From the NCBI GenBank assembly GCA_963842335.1, contig CAWJGF010000010.1:248001-312000 (forward strand): DNA of 64,000 nucleotides. Reading direction: 5' to 3'. Shown piece by piece: positions 1 to 8,674 of this stretch. The DNA is from PALSA-600 sp963842335 (lineage in GTDB: Bacteria; Actinomycetota; Thermoleophilia; Gaiellales; Gaiellaceae). The notes beneath the pieces were generated by a model. The model ran no database searches and had not been told where the DNA came from. It saw only the letters and a list, made by a program, of their open reading frames with translations. A program made the translations under genes and the position numbers. How positions within the stretch are numbered: the stretch's first letter is position 1; every line of letters begins with the position of its first letter.

Positions 1-378
1 CCGGATCCAGTCATTGCGATCGCTGAGTTCGCGCGGGTGCTCGAGCCGGGCGGGATCCTTGTCGCCTCAACGCTCAGCGACGACGCCGACTCGCGGCGAC
101 AGGCCTGGGCGACGTTGTTTCGGGAAGAGAAGCAGCCTGCTCCGCCGCCCCTTTCGTTCAGCCGTGAGAATGGTCGCGCGCTCCTCCATCGGCATTTCCG
201 TCTGGTCGAGCAGACCGACTGCGACGCCGTTCTCGTCTTCCCGACGCGAGAGCGGCTTGCACGCTACGTCGAAGCGGTTCCGCGGATGAAGGGCACAGCC
301 TCGCTCCTGCCCGACCTCGCGGAACCGTTCCGTCTGCCAGACAGCACGACGGTCTTCCAGGCGAGCGCCCCGAGATAG
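1..378 (+). CDS. SAM-dependent methyltransferase, C-terminal part (5' end outside window)
   Basis: The frame is open from the first base and reads PDPVIAIAEFARVLEPGGILVAS at its left edge, the post-motif region of class I methyltransferases (the VLxPGG strand after the catalytic core). About 126 codons are visible. The SAM-binding glycine loop would lie to the left and is missing, so the substrate cannot be judged. The gene ends at TAG 376-378 and is followed on the opposite strand by a short gene remnant. The motif gives good confidence for the fold but none for the specific reaction. Confidence 0.7.
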   Translation, partial: PDPVIAIAEFARVLEPGGILVASTLSDDADSRRQAWATLFREEKQPAPPPLSFSRENGRALLHRHFRLVEQTDCDAVLVFPTRERLARYVEAVPRMKGTASLLPDLAEPFRLPDSTTVFQASAPR

Positions 379-390
379 ACGACGCTGTTC

Positions 391-489
391 TCACCGGTGT
401 TCAGGATGACGGCCGAGGCGGTTGTTAAGAGCCTCGAAGCTGCCGGCGTCGCCATCGTTGGCCAGCCGTAGTTCGTAACGAAATCCCAT
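391..489 (-). pseudogene. Truncated copy of the small YELRLA protein
   Basis: A GAGGAG ribosome site precedes an ATG at 487-489, and the frame begins MGFRYELRLANDGDAGSF before stopping after 32 codons. The start matches the intact 68-residue protein at 29793-29999 (MGVKYELRLADGDDAGTL), so this is a paralogue that has lost its frame or its 3' part. The family has no function known to me. The strong ribosome site suggests recent decay. Confidence 0.5.
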
Positions 490-525
490 TCGCAACTCCT
501 CACAAGACTGAAGCCCGCGACCGCT

Positions 526-540
526 GCGGGACCCCGATCC
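526..540 (-). repeat. Left arm of the hairpin repeat (partial copy)
   Basis: On the minus strand this is GGATCGGGGTCCCGC, identical to the conserved left arm of the dispersed hairpin repeat. The rest of the repeat is not recognisable here. It lies upstream of the truncated YELRLA gene. Confidence 0.35.
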
Positions 541-689
541 GAATCTAATGCCGTCCGCTTGGCAAGTCATTGGCAAGTACTCGCCGGCACGCGACCGTAC
601 GCTGCGGCCGCGGGACGTGAGAAACGCTCGCCAGTTCCAACTGACCCGGTTGATTCCCGCTGATCCCCGTCGCGCAGTTTCTGTCACGC

Positions 690-721
690 TGGAGGTCCGG
701 GTTCGAGTCCCGTCGCTCCCA
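690..721 (+). other. tRNA 3'-half remnant (possible attachment-site scar)
   Basis: The stretch contains a T-arm with loop TTCGAGT and stem CGGG/CCCG followed by CGCTCCC and A, which is what the T-arm and 3' acceptor strand of a tRNA look like. No matching D-arm, anticodon arm or 5' acceptor strand (GGGAGCG) is visible upstream. Such 3' fragments are left when an integrative element recombines into a tRNA gene. The interval 490-785 holds no convincing gene otherwise. Confidence 0.4.
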
Positions 722-785
722 TCAGGGGCGGCCTTGCAGATTCTGCAGGTGCGGACCTGTCGCGACGACCGGCGTCACAGCGCAG

Positions 786-2990
786 TTAGCCGCACTGGAA
801 TCCTCCTCCGTCGAGCCCGGGGCCGGTGATCTGCGGTCTGTTCGCCCCACCGCCGGGGGGATACACGGTGTCGAACCATTCGGTGAAGAACTCGGCCAGC
901 TCGGCATTGCAGGCACGCGACGGGTTCGGCAAGAACTGACTGAACCCGGCTTCGAGCTGCGCCTCGGTGACGTCCCCCTGCCGGTAGGTGCGCTGCATCT
1001 GCTGCAGCGCTGCGTCGAACCTCTCCGGGCCGAGGATCCGGCGCAGCGCGACGTACGCGATTCCCGGCCGAGTGTAGGTCTTGGAACCGGAGAAGAGCGT
1101 GTAGGGACTCGGATCCGAAGGCGCCCCCGTCCACAACACGTCCGGGCCTGCGTAATACTGGTTGAACTGGTCGACGAGGCTCTGCTCGAAGGCCGCGTTC
1201 GTCCCACCGGCAGCAGCCCGCGCGTTCCCCGCGATGAAGAAGAACTCGCCGAGCGTGGCGAGTCCCTCCTTGAAGAACGTCAGGTTGTAGTTCGCCTCCG
1301 AGACGTTGTCGCCCCACCACTGGTGCATGTTCTCGTGGTGGAGCGTCTGCAGGTCGATCGTCGCGTTCGCGAAGGTGATCTTCGTCTGCATCTCCTCTTC
1401 GAACCCCGCGTTCGGCACCCCGATCACGACGCCGTCCGTTGTGAAGGGGAACGGTCCGTTGAAGGCGGTCTGGAAGTTCAGGACTTGCTCCTGCACGCCC
1501 ATGATTGCTTTGTTATCTGCGGCCCTGTTCTTCGGGATCGCCAGATCCTGCGCCTCGTAGTACTGAATCCCGCTCGACGCGAGGCGAACGCTCAGGTCGT
1601 ACGAGCCGATGCTGTTCTCGACGAGGTACGAGGAGATGCCCTCCGGCGAGTGCCAGTGCCACGTCGTCGACCCGCCAGGGAAGTTCGCGTCGGGGAGGTC
1701 CGCCAGCTGCGAAACTAGCTCGCCGTTCGCGATCGCGGTCTTGCCGAGCGGCACCGTGTCGTAGAAGTCATAAGTCGGCTTCGCGCTCGGATGGTCGTTC
1801 AACGGCATCCAGTCCTCGCTCGCAACCGGCTCGGTCGTGACAAAGCCGCCGGCGTCGCCCGGTTGGCCGACCCTGAACCACCCCTCTGTCGTACCGTCGC
1901 CGTCGTTGTGCACGCCCGGCCGGCCGGTGTAGTTGACGACTACGACGAACCTCGTGCCCGTGGCGATCGGGCTCGTAGGCGTGATCACGAGCTTGTTCGC
2001 CGGACACTGCGTGCCGTCCAGGTCGAACTGCTTGTTCGGGTTCGTCGACAAGAGCTCCGGTGTGCACGCGGGCGGGAAGGGATTGCTCTCGGGACCGCCG
2101 ACCGGACTGAGCTCGCCAGCCGCATGCGCACGAGGATCGGGGTCGTTCTGGCCGTTCGGGTCGCCGGGATACGTCGGCTGCACGAAGGCGAACTTCGCCG
2201 GGGCGCCGTTCACCAGCACCGAACCGACGGCCATGTCCGGCCCATCCTTCGTGCTCTGCGATGCGCGCTCGAAGTCGAGGCTCAAGTCAGTCAGGCACTG
2301 CGTCGACACGTCAGTCAGTACGACGCGGGTCCCGGGAAGGAAGAGATTTGACTCGGTGTCGTAATTCAGGAAGACGTCGGTGTGGACGCTCGTGTAACCG
2401 CCGTTGCCTGTCTCCGGATACACATGCGCCCCGAAGGGCGACAGCGAATGCGCGCCCGACGTGCACGCCTTGGCCGCAGCGGTAGCGAGCTCGCGAACGC
2501 CCGGCGCCGGTCCGATCTGGAGATGCCGCTCGGCGGTCACACAACCGAGCGCCCCGGTGAGTCCTGCGCGCCGCACGCACGCCACGAGCGCGTACGAGCC
2601 CCCGCGCAACGACCGCGGCAACCGGACGCGAACGCTGTACGAACCGGAGTCGTGCGCCGCAAGGTCGACGACAGCCTGGCCGATCGCGAGCGGTCGCGTG
2701 CCGACGCGAAGGAGATGGACGACGACGCGGCCGCGCCCAGCCGCAGCTCCGTCGTTCATGATCGTTCCACGCAGGCCATAGGCGTCGCCCGCATGAGCGT
2801 CGACCGGCGCCGACATAAGCCGCGTGAGGGTGAGGTGCGCACCCGCAGAACTCGGCGGCGGTGCGTAGAACGACGGATGCGGCGTGGGCACGCCGTCAAA
2901 CTGCGGCGGCCGCGCCGCAGCGCCGACCGGCGCGAGCAGGGCCGGCACGAGGATCGAGACGAGCAACAGCAGCCTGCGGGAGAACTTCAC
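786..2990 (-). CDS. Secreted M1-family zinc metallopeptidase
   Basis: The protein carries the M1 zinc site HENMH (His552, Glu553, His556) followed 19 residues later by Glu575 in FKEGLA, the gluzincin pattern HExxH-18x-E. A signal peptide (RRLLLLVSILVPALLAPVGAAA) is at the N-terminus, so it should act outside the membrane on peptides. Residues about 60-150 look like an Ig-like or CARDB-type domain, then come the M1 N-domain and catalytic domain; the end has the usual M1 helices (LRRILGPERFDAALQQM). The GTG at 2988-2990 is chosen because GAGGAGGGA sits just upstream and it places the signal peptide at the start; an ATG at 3050 gives a longer, less likely start. No M1 GAMEN motif is obvious, so the exact subfamily is open. 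Confidence 0.85.
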   Translation of the reverse strand: MKFSRRLLLLVSILVPALLAPVGAAARPPQFDGVPTPHPSFYAPPPSSAGAHLTLTRLMSAPVDAHAGDAYGLRGTIMNDGAAAGRGRVVVHLLRVGTRPLAIGQAVVDLAAHDSGSYSVRVRLPRSLRGGSYALVACVRRAGLTGALGCVTAERHLQIGPAPGVRELATAAAKACTSGAHSLSPFGAHVYPETGNGGYTSVHTDVFLNYDTESNLFLPGTRVVLTDVSTQCLTDLSLDFERASQSTKDGPDMAVGSVLVNGAPAKFAFVQPTYPGDPNGQNDPDPRAHAAGELSPVGGPESNPFPPACTPELLSTNPNKQFDLDGTQCPANKLVITPTSPIATGTRFVVVVNYTGRPGVHNDGDGTTEGWFRVGQPGDAGGFVTTEPVASEDWMPLNDHPSAKPTYDFYDTVPLGKTAIANGELVSQLADLPDANFPGGSTTWHWHSPEGISSYLVENSIGSYDLSVRLASSGIQYYEAQDLAIPKNRAADNKAIMGVQEQVLNFQTAFNGPFPFTTDGVVIGVPNAGFEEEMQTKITFANATIDLQTLHHENMHQWWGDNVSEANYNLTFFKEGLATLGEFFFIAGNARAAAGGTNAAFEQSLVDQFNQYYAGPDVLWTGAPSDPSPYTLFSGSKTYTRPGIAYVALRRILGPERFDAALQQMQRTYRQGDVTEAQLEAGFSQFLPNPSRACNAELAEFFTEWFDTVYPPGGGANRPQITGPGLDGGGFQCG

Positions 2991-3245
2991 GGTTTCCCTC
3001 CTCGTGGACGCGGAGCTTCGTTTATCCGCATTCGCGGCCCTGGTTGTCAAGCGGGGCCATAGGATCCCAGACGCAAGCTGGCGACGGCAACGTGTTCTTC
3101 ACCTCCTTCGACGACCAGTGCACGAACCTCGCCTGACCGATGAGGGAGGACGGCGGCGCCTGCCGTCCTCCCCTTTTCCGGACGTTGACGAGAACGGCCC
3201 GCGGCGGGGGCTTCGGCGGGCTTCTGCGTCCGACGGGCCTCGCAC

Positions 3246-3334
3246 GCACCCACGCGCGAGGCGTGCCGACCGCGCAGGCCGGATGGCAGTGGTACGCGGC
3301 CACCGTCCGTCACGTCTTGCGGCGTACAGCGTGA
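3246..3334 (+). pseudogene. Decayed serine recombinase C-terminus
   Basis: The frame ends GVPTAQAGWQWYAATVRHVL, nearly the same as the C-terminal DNA-binding end of the intact recombinase at 44236-44886 (GVPTAQGGLEWYAATVRQIL). Nothing of the catalytic domain remains upstream. The hairpin repeat follows at 3353-3398, as it does after the intact gene. The rest of 2991-3449 has no other gene I can support. Confidence 0.6.
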
Positions 3335-3352
3335 TCTGACCCGGGGCGGACG

Positions 3353-3398
3353 GCAGCCCTCCCCCTCGAGCGGCACATCCGATGCGGGACCCCGATCC
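3353..3398 (-). repeat. Hairpin repeat copy next to recombinase remnant
   Basis: Read on the minus strand it is GGATCGGGGTCCCGC, then a variable segment (ATCGGATGTGCC), then GCTCGAGGGGGAGGGC. The flanks match the other copies at 7594, 38778, 44193, 50882 and 63280. It follows the decayed recombinase end directly. Confidence 0.65.
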
Positions 3399-3449
3399 CG
3401 GTGCGGAAGCGGGCGCGGGCCTGGCGTGCGGGGCGCGCCGGGGCTCGTC

Positions 3450-6400
3450 ATGGTCAAGTCGACGAAGCCACTCGAGCCACCTGGGCAGGTACCAGTTCCG
3501 CGCGCCGAGCAGCTTGATCGTCGCGGGCAACAACATCCCGCGGACGAGTGTTGCGTCGCTCGAGACCGGGCCCGGTGCAGGGATTTTCTTCCAGAGAGGT
3601 CTACGATCTGGCTGTGGACGATTCTCGGACGGCCCTGGAGGTCGGCGCCTTGGTGCCTGGGAGCGCCGCTCACGCGCGGCACACCTGATCTAGCAGGCGC
3701 TGCGGTTTCCCTCGGGCATCCTTCGAGCAAAGCGCCGGGGGCACGCGAGCGGGGACTCGTCGTCGGCCGTGAGGCCGAGATTGCTGTCGTCGCCGGGTTC
3801 CTTGCCGCCGCGTGTGAGGAGCCGGTGGCGCTCGTGCTGGACGGTGAGGCGGGGATCGGGAAGACGACATTGTTCGAGGCCGCGCTGGTGGATGCGCGGG
3901 AGCAGGGGTTCGTGGTGTTCTCATGTCGTCCGGCGGGAGCTGAGGCGGCGTTCTCGTTTGCTGCGCTCGCTGATCTGTTGAGGCCGGTGCTGCCGGTGGG
4001 GCTCGAGCGGTTGCCGTTGCCACAGCGTCGGGCGCTCTCGGCGGCCCTCTTACTGGAGGAGATCGAGGGGTCTGGTCCGGATCAGCGCGCGATCGCGTTT
4101 GCGGTGTTTCAGCTTCTCTCGGGGCATGAGGGCGGCCCGCTGTTGCTTGCAGTCGACGACGTGCAGTGGCTCGATGCGGCGTCTGCGTCGGTGCTTGCGT
4201 TTGCGTTGCGGCGGCTTGGGGCGGCGCCGGTCGCGATTCTCGTCGCACGCCGCGGTGATGGCTGTGAGGCTGCCCCGCTCGGACTCGGTCGCGCGTTTCC
4301 GGATCAGCAGCTGCGGCGGTTGCGGCTCAGCCCGTTGAGCATCGGCGCGACCCATCGTCTGCTGCGCGAGCGGCTCGGCGTCTCGTTTCCTCGACCGACG
4401 CTTCTGCAACTTCACCAAGCATCGGGCGGTAATCCGTTCTATGCGCTCGAACTCGGGCGTGCCTTGAGGCAGTCGGGTGCTCGTCTGAGCGCCGGTGACC
4501 GGCTGGCAGTTCCGACATCGCTGACCGAGCTCGTCTCGGCGCGCCTGGCAACGCTGCCGGAGGGGGTTCGCGAGGTCCTGGAGCCTGTTGCGCTTCTGAG
4601 CGAACCGACGGTCTCGATCATCGAATCTGTGGCGCCTGACCCCGCGACGGTGCTCGCGCGCCTTCGCGCGGCGGAGGCTGCGGCGATTCTGGAGCTGGAT
4701 GAGGAACGTGTTCGGTTCAGCCATCCCCTGTTGGCCGCGCGGGTCAAGGCGGAGCTCGAGCCTCGCCGGCGTCGATCGCTGAATCGGCGTCTCGCAGAGC
4801 TGGTCGGCGACCCCGAGCAGCGCGCACGACACCTTGCGCTTGGCGCGGATGCACCCTCAGCCGCAGTCGCCGCTGAGCTCGAGGCCGCGTCCGCGACCGC
4901 GGCCTCTCGTGGCTCATCGACGGCGGCCGCGGAGCTGGCCGAGCTCTCGATCTCGCTCACGCCCGTCGACGCGGACGGTGCCGTTCGTCGTCGGCGTCAG
5001 CTGCTCGCGGCCGACCATCACTGGGCGAGCGGCGATGCGGAGCGATCGCGGGTGATCCTCGAGCCGCTCCTCGAGCAGCTGCCACCCGGTAACGAACGTG
5101 CGGATGTCTTGCTGCGCCTCGGGGAGCGCTCTTACGACGACTTGGAGAGGTCGGAGCGATTGCTCGAGCGGGCATTCGTCGAGGCCGAGTCCGATCCTCG
5201 GCTGAGGGCCGAGATCGTCATCGCCCGCGACGTCACGGCGTTTCATCGCCATGGACCGGCGGCGGCGGTGAAGCTGGCGCGGGACTCGGCGCACGTGGTG
5301 GAGGAGAGTGGCGACCTCGTCCTACTCGCCCTCTTCCTGGCGCAGCTCAGCTTCGTGGAACTCAACGCTGAGGGCGTGACGCCGGGGGTGCTCGAGCGTG
5401 CGTTTGAGCTCGAGGAGCTAGTCGGGCCTCTTCCGACGCATACCACGCCGACGCTGGTCGAAGGAGTGCGGTTGATGTACGCCGACGAGCATCAGCCCGC
5501 TCGCGAGGCTCTGCAACGCGCGGTCACCGTGGGCGTGGCTCGAGGCGACGACCCTGCTCAGACCGTCGCCCTGTTTCATCTGACCGTGCTTGAGTGCCGC
5601 GCGGGAGAGTGGAGCCGCGCCGACGAACATGCCGAAGAACTGCTCGAGGCCGGGGAGCAGCGGGGCCTCGAGTTCCGGGGCGGGTTGTCGCTCTGGATCA
5701 GAGGCCTCCTCGATGCCTACCTCGGCCGCCTCGACCAAGCTCACGCGCGGGCGATCGAGGGCATCTCGCGCTCGAACGAGGATGACCAGCACCGCTTCCT
5801 CGAGCGGAACCTGGCGCTGCTCGGTCTCATTGACATGTCGGCCGGCGACTACGAAGCGGCGGCGGAGCGACTGGCCCCTCTCGTCCGCCGCCTGCAGGAA
5901 CGCGGTACGGGCGAGCCGAGCCAGTACCCGGCCCGGGAGATCGCGATCGAGGCGCTCGTCGCGGTCGGAGACGTCGATGAGGCCCGGGTGCAGCTCGAAT
6001 GGCTGGAAGAAGCCGCCCGCCGGCTAGGCACTCCCTGGCCGCTCGCGATGAGCGGACGCTGCCGCGGACTGCTCCAAGCAGCCGAAGGTGACTTCCAGGC
6101 GGCACTCGCAAGCTGCGAAAAGGCACTCGAGGTGCACGAGCGGATGCCGGTGCCGTTCGAGCGCGCCCGCACCCTTCTCATCTACGGCACGATCCTGCGC
6201 CGGACCAAACGCAGGAAAGCCGCGCGAGAGACGATCGAGACGGCCCTCGGAATCTTCGACGCGCTTCCGGCGCCGGTCTGGGCCGAGAACGCCCGCGCCG
6301 AGCTTGCGCGAATCGGCGGCCGTCCGCCCTCGGGCAACGGGTTGACCGAGGGCGAACAACGGATCGCCGAGCTGGTCGCGACCGGCAAGAGCAACAAGGA

Positions 6401-6521
6401 GGCCGCGGCGGCGTTGTTCCTCAGCGTGCACACGGTCGAGGACGCCCTCAAACGCGTCTACCGCAAGCTCGGTGTGCACTCGCGCACCGAGCTCTCACGC
6501 CGGCTGAACGCCAACTCCTAG
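3450..6521 (+). CDS. LuxR-family regulator with AAA ATPase domain (start unresolved)
   Basis: A large signal-transduction ATPase of the MalT/LAL type. Recognisable sequence begins about 3760 (LVVGREAEIAVV), with Walker A GEAGIGKTT near 3846, Walker B LLLAVDDVQWLD near 4142, a long helical TPR-like middle, and a C-terminal LuxR helix-turn-helix (LTEGEQRIAELVATGKSNKE to YRKLGVHSRTELSRRL). It is expected to bind a ligand and ATP and then activate promoters. The next genes, a DUF4242-like protein 59 bp away and a secreted barrel protein, are likely targets. The start is odd: no ATG, GTG or TTG occurs in frame between about 3600 and the first conserved residues, and the frame is open back to 3426. 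A GTG at 3614 with GAGAGG upstream lies in another frame and stops at 3688, so a frameshift near the N-terminus is possible. Confidence 0.85.
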   Translation: MVKSTKPLEPPGQVPVPRAEQLDRRGQQHPADECCVARDRARCRDFLPERSTIWLWTILGRPWRSAPWCLGAPLTRGTPDLAGAAVSLGHPSSKAPGARERGLVVGREAEIAVVAGFLAAACEEPVALVLDGEAGIGKTTLFEAALVDAREQGFVVFSCRPAGAEAAFSFAALADLLRPVLPVGLERLPLPQRRALSAALLLEEIEGSGPDQRAIAFAVFQLLSGHEGGPLLLAVDDVQWLDAASASVLAFALRRLGAAPVAILVARRGDGCEAAPLGLGRAFPDQQLRRLRLSPLSIGATHRLLRERLGVSFPRPTLLQLHQASGGNPFYALELGRALRQSGARLSAGDRLAVPTSLTELVSARLATLPEGVREVLEPVALLSEPTVSIIESVAPDPATVLARLRAAEAAAILELDEERVRFSHPLLAARVKAELEPRRRRSLNRRLAELVGDPEQRARHLALGADAPSAAVAAELEAASATAASRGSSTAAAELAELSISLTPVDADGAVRRRRQLLAADHHWASGDAERSRVILEPLLEQLPPGNERADVLLRLGERSYDDLERSERLLERAFVEAESDPRLRAEIVIARDVTAFHRHGPAAAVKLARDSAHVVEESGDLVLLALFLAQLSFVELNAEGVTPGVLERAFELEELVGPLPTHTTPTLVEGVRLMYADEHQPAREALQRAVTVGVARGDDPAQTVALFHLTVLECRAGEWSRADEHAEELLEAGEQRGLEFRGGLSLWIRGLLDAYLGRLDQAHARAIEGISRSNEDDQHRFLERNLALLGLIDMSAGDYEAAAERLAPLVRRLQERGTGEPSQYPAREIAIEALVAVGDVDEARVQLEWLEEAARRLGTPWPLAMSGRCRGLLQAAEGDFQAALASCEKALEVHERMPVPFERARTLLIYGTILRRTKRRKAARETIETALGIFDALPAPVWAENARAELARIGGRPPSGNGLTEGEQRIAELVATGKSNKEAAAALFLSVHTVEDALKRVYRKLGVHSRTELSRRLNANS

Positions 6522-6533
6522 AGCAAAGACCCC

Positions 6534-6556
6534 TGATTTCCGGTCTTTCGCGCGCC
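6534..6556 (+). promoter_or_regulatory. Conserved motif after regulator stop (shared with 56851-56875)
   Basis: GATTTCCGGTCTTTCGCG occurs in the intergenic gap between the LuxR-ATPase and the DUF4242-like gene. The second LuxR-ATPase has GATTTCCAGCTTTCGCG at the same place directly after its stop codon. Two paralogous regulators keeping the same downstream sequence suggests a binding site or promoter element; this is inference from two copies. Confidence 0.45.
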
Positions 6557-6580
6557 GGCCGCGGGACCTAGCGTGGGGTC

Positions 6581-6844
6581 ATGCCCGAATACCTGGTCGA
6601 GCTCTACAGCATCACCGACTCGGATTCGGCCGGTCTCGCTCGCCTAGGCGACGGAACCACCGTTCGCTACCTGCGCTCGATCCTGATCCCGGGCGACGAG
6701 ACCTGCCTGTACCTCGTCGAGGCCGACTCCGCCAAGCACGTCGCAGAGGCGTTTGACCACGCCGGTCTCGCAGTGGATCGGATCGTCGAAGCCGTCGACC
6801 GTCAGGCCCCCACAGCAATCGACAACCAAGGGAGGACGCAATGA
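6581..6844 (+). CDS. DUF4242-like small protein
   Basis: An 87-residue cytoplasmic protein beginning MPEYLVELYSITDSDS, with the core RYLRSILIPGDETCLYLVEA. It resembles DUF4242, ferredoxin-like small proteins, one of which (SCO4226 of Streptomyces) binds nickel; metal binding here is unproven and no cluster of metal ligands is obvious. A paralogue (57496-57750, with VRHVRTTFLPDDETCFHFFEA) also lies downstream of a LuxR-ATPase regulator. The TGA overlaps the next gene's ATG (ATGA), so the two are translationally coupled. Confidence 0.65.
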   Translation: MPEYLVELYSITDSDSAGLARLGDGTTVRYLRSILIPGDETCLYLVEADSAKHVAEAFDHAGLAVDRIVEAVDRQAPTAIDNQGRTQ

Positions 6845-7293
6845 CCCACACCAAGGCAGCCCTCGGGTTGCTCCTCGCCGTTTTCGCGGCCGCGGCACTC
6901 GCTGTCGCGAGCTTCGCCGGTTCCTCAGCTCGGAGCGGAGAGCTCCACGCCACAAAGGAGTGCTCGCAGTACTTCGGCCAGGCCGGTCAGTTCTGCACGA
7001 TCACGTCGTCGGACGTGAACGCGATCGATACGGGGATGAACGTCGTCTACGCCTCGGCAGTCGTCGGCGCTTCATTGGACAGCGACTTGGTACTCGACGG
7101 CCCCGGCGACAACAACGCGTCCGGCCACGTCACGCTCGACCTCGCAACGCAAACCGGCATCGTCACGTTCTCGGGTGGAACCGGACGGTTCAAGGGGTTC
7201 CACGCACGCGTTGTCGTCACATTCAGCAAGAACGACAACCTGTGGCACTGGGACGGGACGTACAGCTTCACCCCGCCCGGCCACGACGGGTGA
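6841..7293 (+). CDS. Secreted allene-oxide-cyclase-like barrel protein
   Basis: A 150-residue protein with a clear signal peptide (LGLLLAVFAAAALAVASFAG). The mature part has the features of the AOC/dirigent-type barrel: alternating strands and the signature FSGGTGRFKGFHARVVV followed by WHWDGTYSF. In bacteria these proteins are secreted or envelope proteins of unknown substrate. It overlaps the DUF4242-like gene by four bases (ATGA) and is followed by a hairpin terminator, so the pair forms the distal part of a regulator-led unit. Confidence 0.65.
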   Translation: MTHTKAALGLLLAVFAAAALAVASFAGSSARSGELHATKECSQYFGQAGQFCTITSSDVNAIDTGMNVVYASAVVGASLDSDLVLDGPGDNNASGHVTLDLATQTGIVTFSGGTGRFKGFHARVVVTFSKNDNLWHWDGTYSFTPPGHDG

Positions 7294-7313
7294 TGCCGTA
7301 GGCGACTGATAGA

Positions 7314-7351
7314 CGAAGGGAGGGTGGTCCGTCGCGACCGTCCTCCCTTCG
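7314..7351 (+). terminator. Hairpin terminator after the first LuxR-ATPase module
   Basis: CGAAGGGAGG and CCTCCCTTCG form a perfect 10-bp stem around an 18-base loop, 20 bases after the stop at 7293. No T-run follows, which is common in high-GC actinomycetes. Confidence 0.6.
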
Positions 7352-7410
7352 CAGTACCGCGCTTGGCCGTCGCCGCCATCGATCGACAACCCTTCCCGAC
7401 ACGTCGGACC

Positions 7411-7580
7411 TGGCCCAAGGCGTCGATTCGGTCACGCAGCGGATCCGACGGCGGAACGCGCGCGGCCACTCGCTGCGCAAGATCGCGGAGAGTCTGAACT
7501 CTTCCGAGGTGCCGACCGCGCAGGGCGGACGGGAGTAGTGCGCGGCCACCGTCCGTCACGTCTTGCTGCGTACATCGTGA
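7411..7580 (+). pseudogene. Decayed serine recombinase C-terminus with in-frame stop
   Basis: Reads TQRIRRRNARGHSLRKIAES then LNSSEVPTAQGGRE, a stop, and CAATVRHVLLRTS. It aligns to RIQRQRARGDSLRKIAES and the following end of the intact recombinase at 44236-44886. The in-frame TAG near 7537 and absence of the catalytic domain show decay. The hairpin repeat follows at 7594-7641. Together with the terminator this accounts for 7294-7879; nothing else is supported there. Confidence 0.6.
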
Positions 7581-7593
7581 TCTGGACGCGGGC

Positions 7594-7641
7594 GGGAGCC
7601 CCTCCCCTTCGACCGACACGACTGACGCGGAACCCCGATCG
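7594..7641 (-). repeat. Hairpin repeat copy next to recombinase remnant
   Basis: On the minus strand GATCGGGGTTCCGC, then GTCAGTCGTGTCGGTCG, then AAGGGGAGGGGCTCCC. It differs from the other copies at several positions but keeps the order of parts and the place after a recombinase end. Confidence 0.6.
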
Positions 7642-7875
7642 GGGGCGCGTCGGGTCCATCACCACCTTGTAGCCGCGCAAAGGACTAACGCGAACAAGGA
7701 TGACCTGTGACTGCAAGTGATCAAGGTCGACACGATCAACTGAGCGACCCCGAACAATCGTGCCCCAGTGGTCGAACTCGCGGTTCTAGCTGGCTCGCCA
7801 TTGCTTCTTGCGCGTCCCGGCCTCATTGTGGGCTGGGCAGGTTCTTCTTGCGGCCGCATCTCATCTCTAAGGAGT

Positions 7876-7912
7876 GACATTGATCAAGCGTTGTGTTGCG
7901 CGGCGTTCGGCG
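7876..7912 (+). repeat. Direct repeat, copy 1 (start of secreted protein gene)
   Basis: GACATTGATCAAGCGTTG followed by TGCGCGGCGTTCGGCG-like sequence. The same 18 bases and a related continuation recur at 8656-8691, so the start of the gene is repeated at its own end. Confidence 0.6.
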
Positions 7913-8674
7913 CGTCTTGTCGCGCTCGCGGTTGGGGGAGTCGCGGCGGGGGTTCTCGCGACGTCGGCGGCCTTCGCGCAGGGTGGCGCGGCGGGCTTTA
8001 CCGTCCACTCAACTCTCGACGGCAAGACGGTGCTGCCGCTACGCATCCATTGGATCGCCCATCCGCAGCTTCCTTCCGCGCAGGTGAGAGAGGTCGACTT
8101 TCTGATCGACGGTCGGCTCGGCTGGGTGGAGAAAAAGACGCCTTACGTATACGGAGACGACGGCAACTGGCTCGTCACCTCGATCTTGACACCGAAGAAG
8201 CACACGTTCACCGTGCGAGTCGTGTCGAAGACCGGCACGGTCGTGAGCGACACGATCACCGCTCGGGTGAATGCGCCGCCGCCGCCTCCCTCGAAGATCG
8301 CTGGTACCTGGTCGCGCATCGTGACGGCAGCCGACGTGCAGAAGGAGACATCGGGGCAGCCCCCACCGCCGGGTCGCTGGAAGGTGACGATCGAGAAGGC
8401 CGGTTGGCACATGACCGACCCCCAAAACGGGGGCGGCCTGTTCGACGTTGCGTATCTCTCGGCTACTCGGCTGCAGATGCGTCCCACGATCGAGTCGCCG
8501 CCCTTCCCGAACCCGAGCAACGGCGGGTTCTGCGGCGACACCGACCCGCTTGCCACGTGGACTGCAACCGTCAGCAGCGACGGGAAGAGCCTGACGATCG
8601 GTCCCGCGACCAAGGATCCGTGCGGCGACCGGCTCGCAATCCTCGAAGGGACGTGGACATTGATCAAGCGTTGA
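7880..8674 (+). CDS. Secreted protein of unknown function with Pro linker
   Basis: The signal peptide (ARLVALAVGGVAAGVLATSAAFAQ) points to export. Residues about 40-130 look like an Ig/FN3-like domain (SAQVREVDFLIDGRL, HTFTVRVVSKTGTVVSD), then a PPPPP linker, then a second domain (IAGTWSRIVTAADV to ILEGTWTLIKR) with the strand pattern of a lipocalin-like barrel. TTG at 7880 is chosen because AAGGAG lies about five bases upstream; GTG at 7874 overlaps that site. The last five residues TLIKR repeat the N-terminal peptide because of a direct repeat. I do not recognise a named family. Confidence 0.6.
   Translation: MIKRCVARRSARLVALAVGGVAAGVLATSAAFAQGGAAGFTVHSTLDGKTVLPLRIHWIAHPQLPSAQVREVDFLIDGRLGWVEKKTPYVYGDDGNWLVTSILTPKKHTFTVRVVSKTGTVVSDTITARVNAPPPPPSKIAGTWSRIVTAADVQKETSGQPPPPGRWKVTIEKAGWHMTDPQNGGGLFDVAYLSATRLQMRPTIESPPFPNPSNGGFCGDTDPLATWTATVSSDGKSLTIGPATKDPCGDRLAILEGTWTLIKR

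Noticed and set aside
3614..3688. 24-codon leader peptide (GTG 3614) before the LuxR-ATPase
   Set aside because: No hairpin or run of regulatory codons; a frameshifted N-terminus explains it as well.
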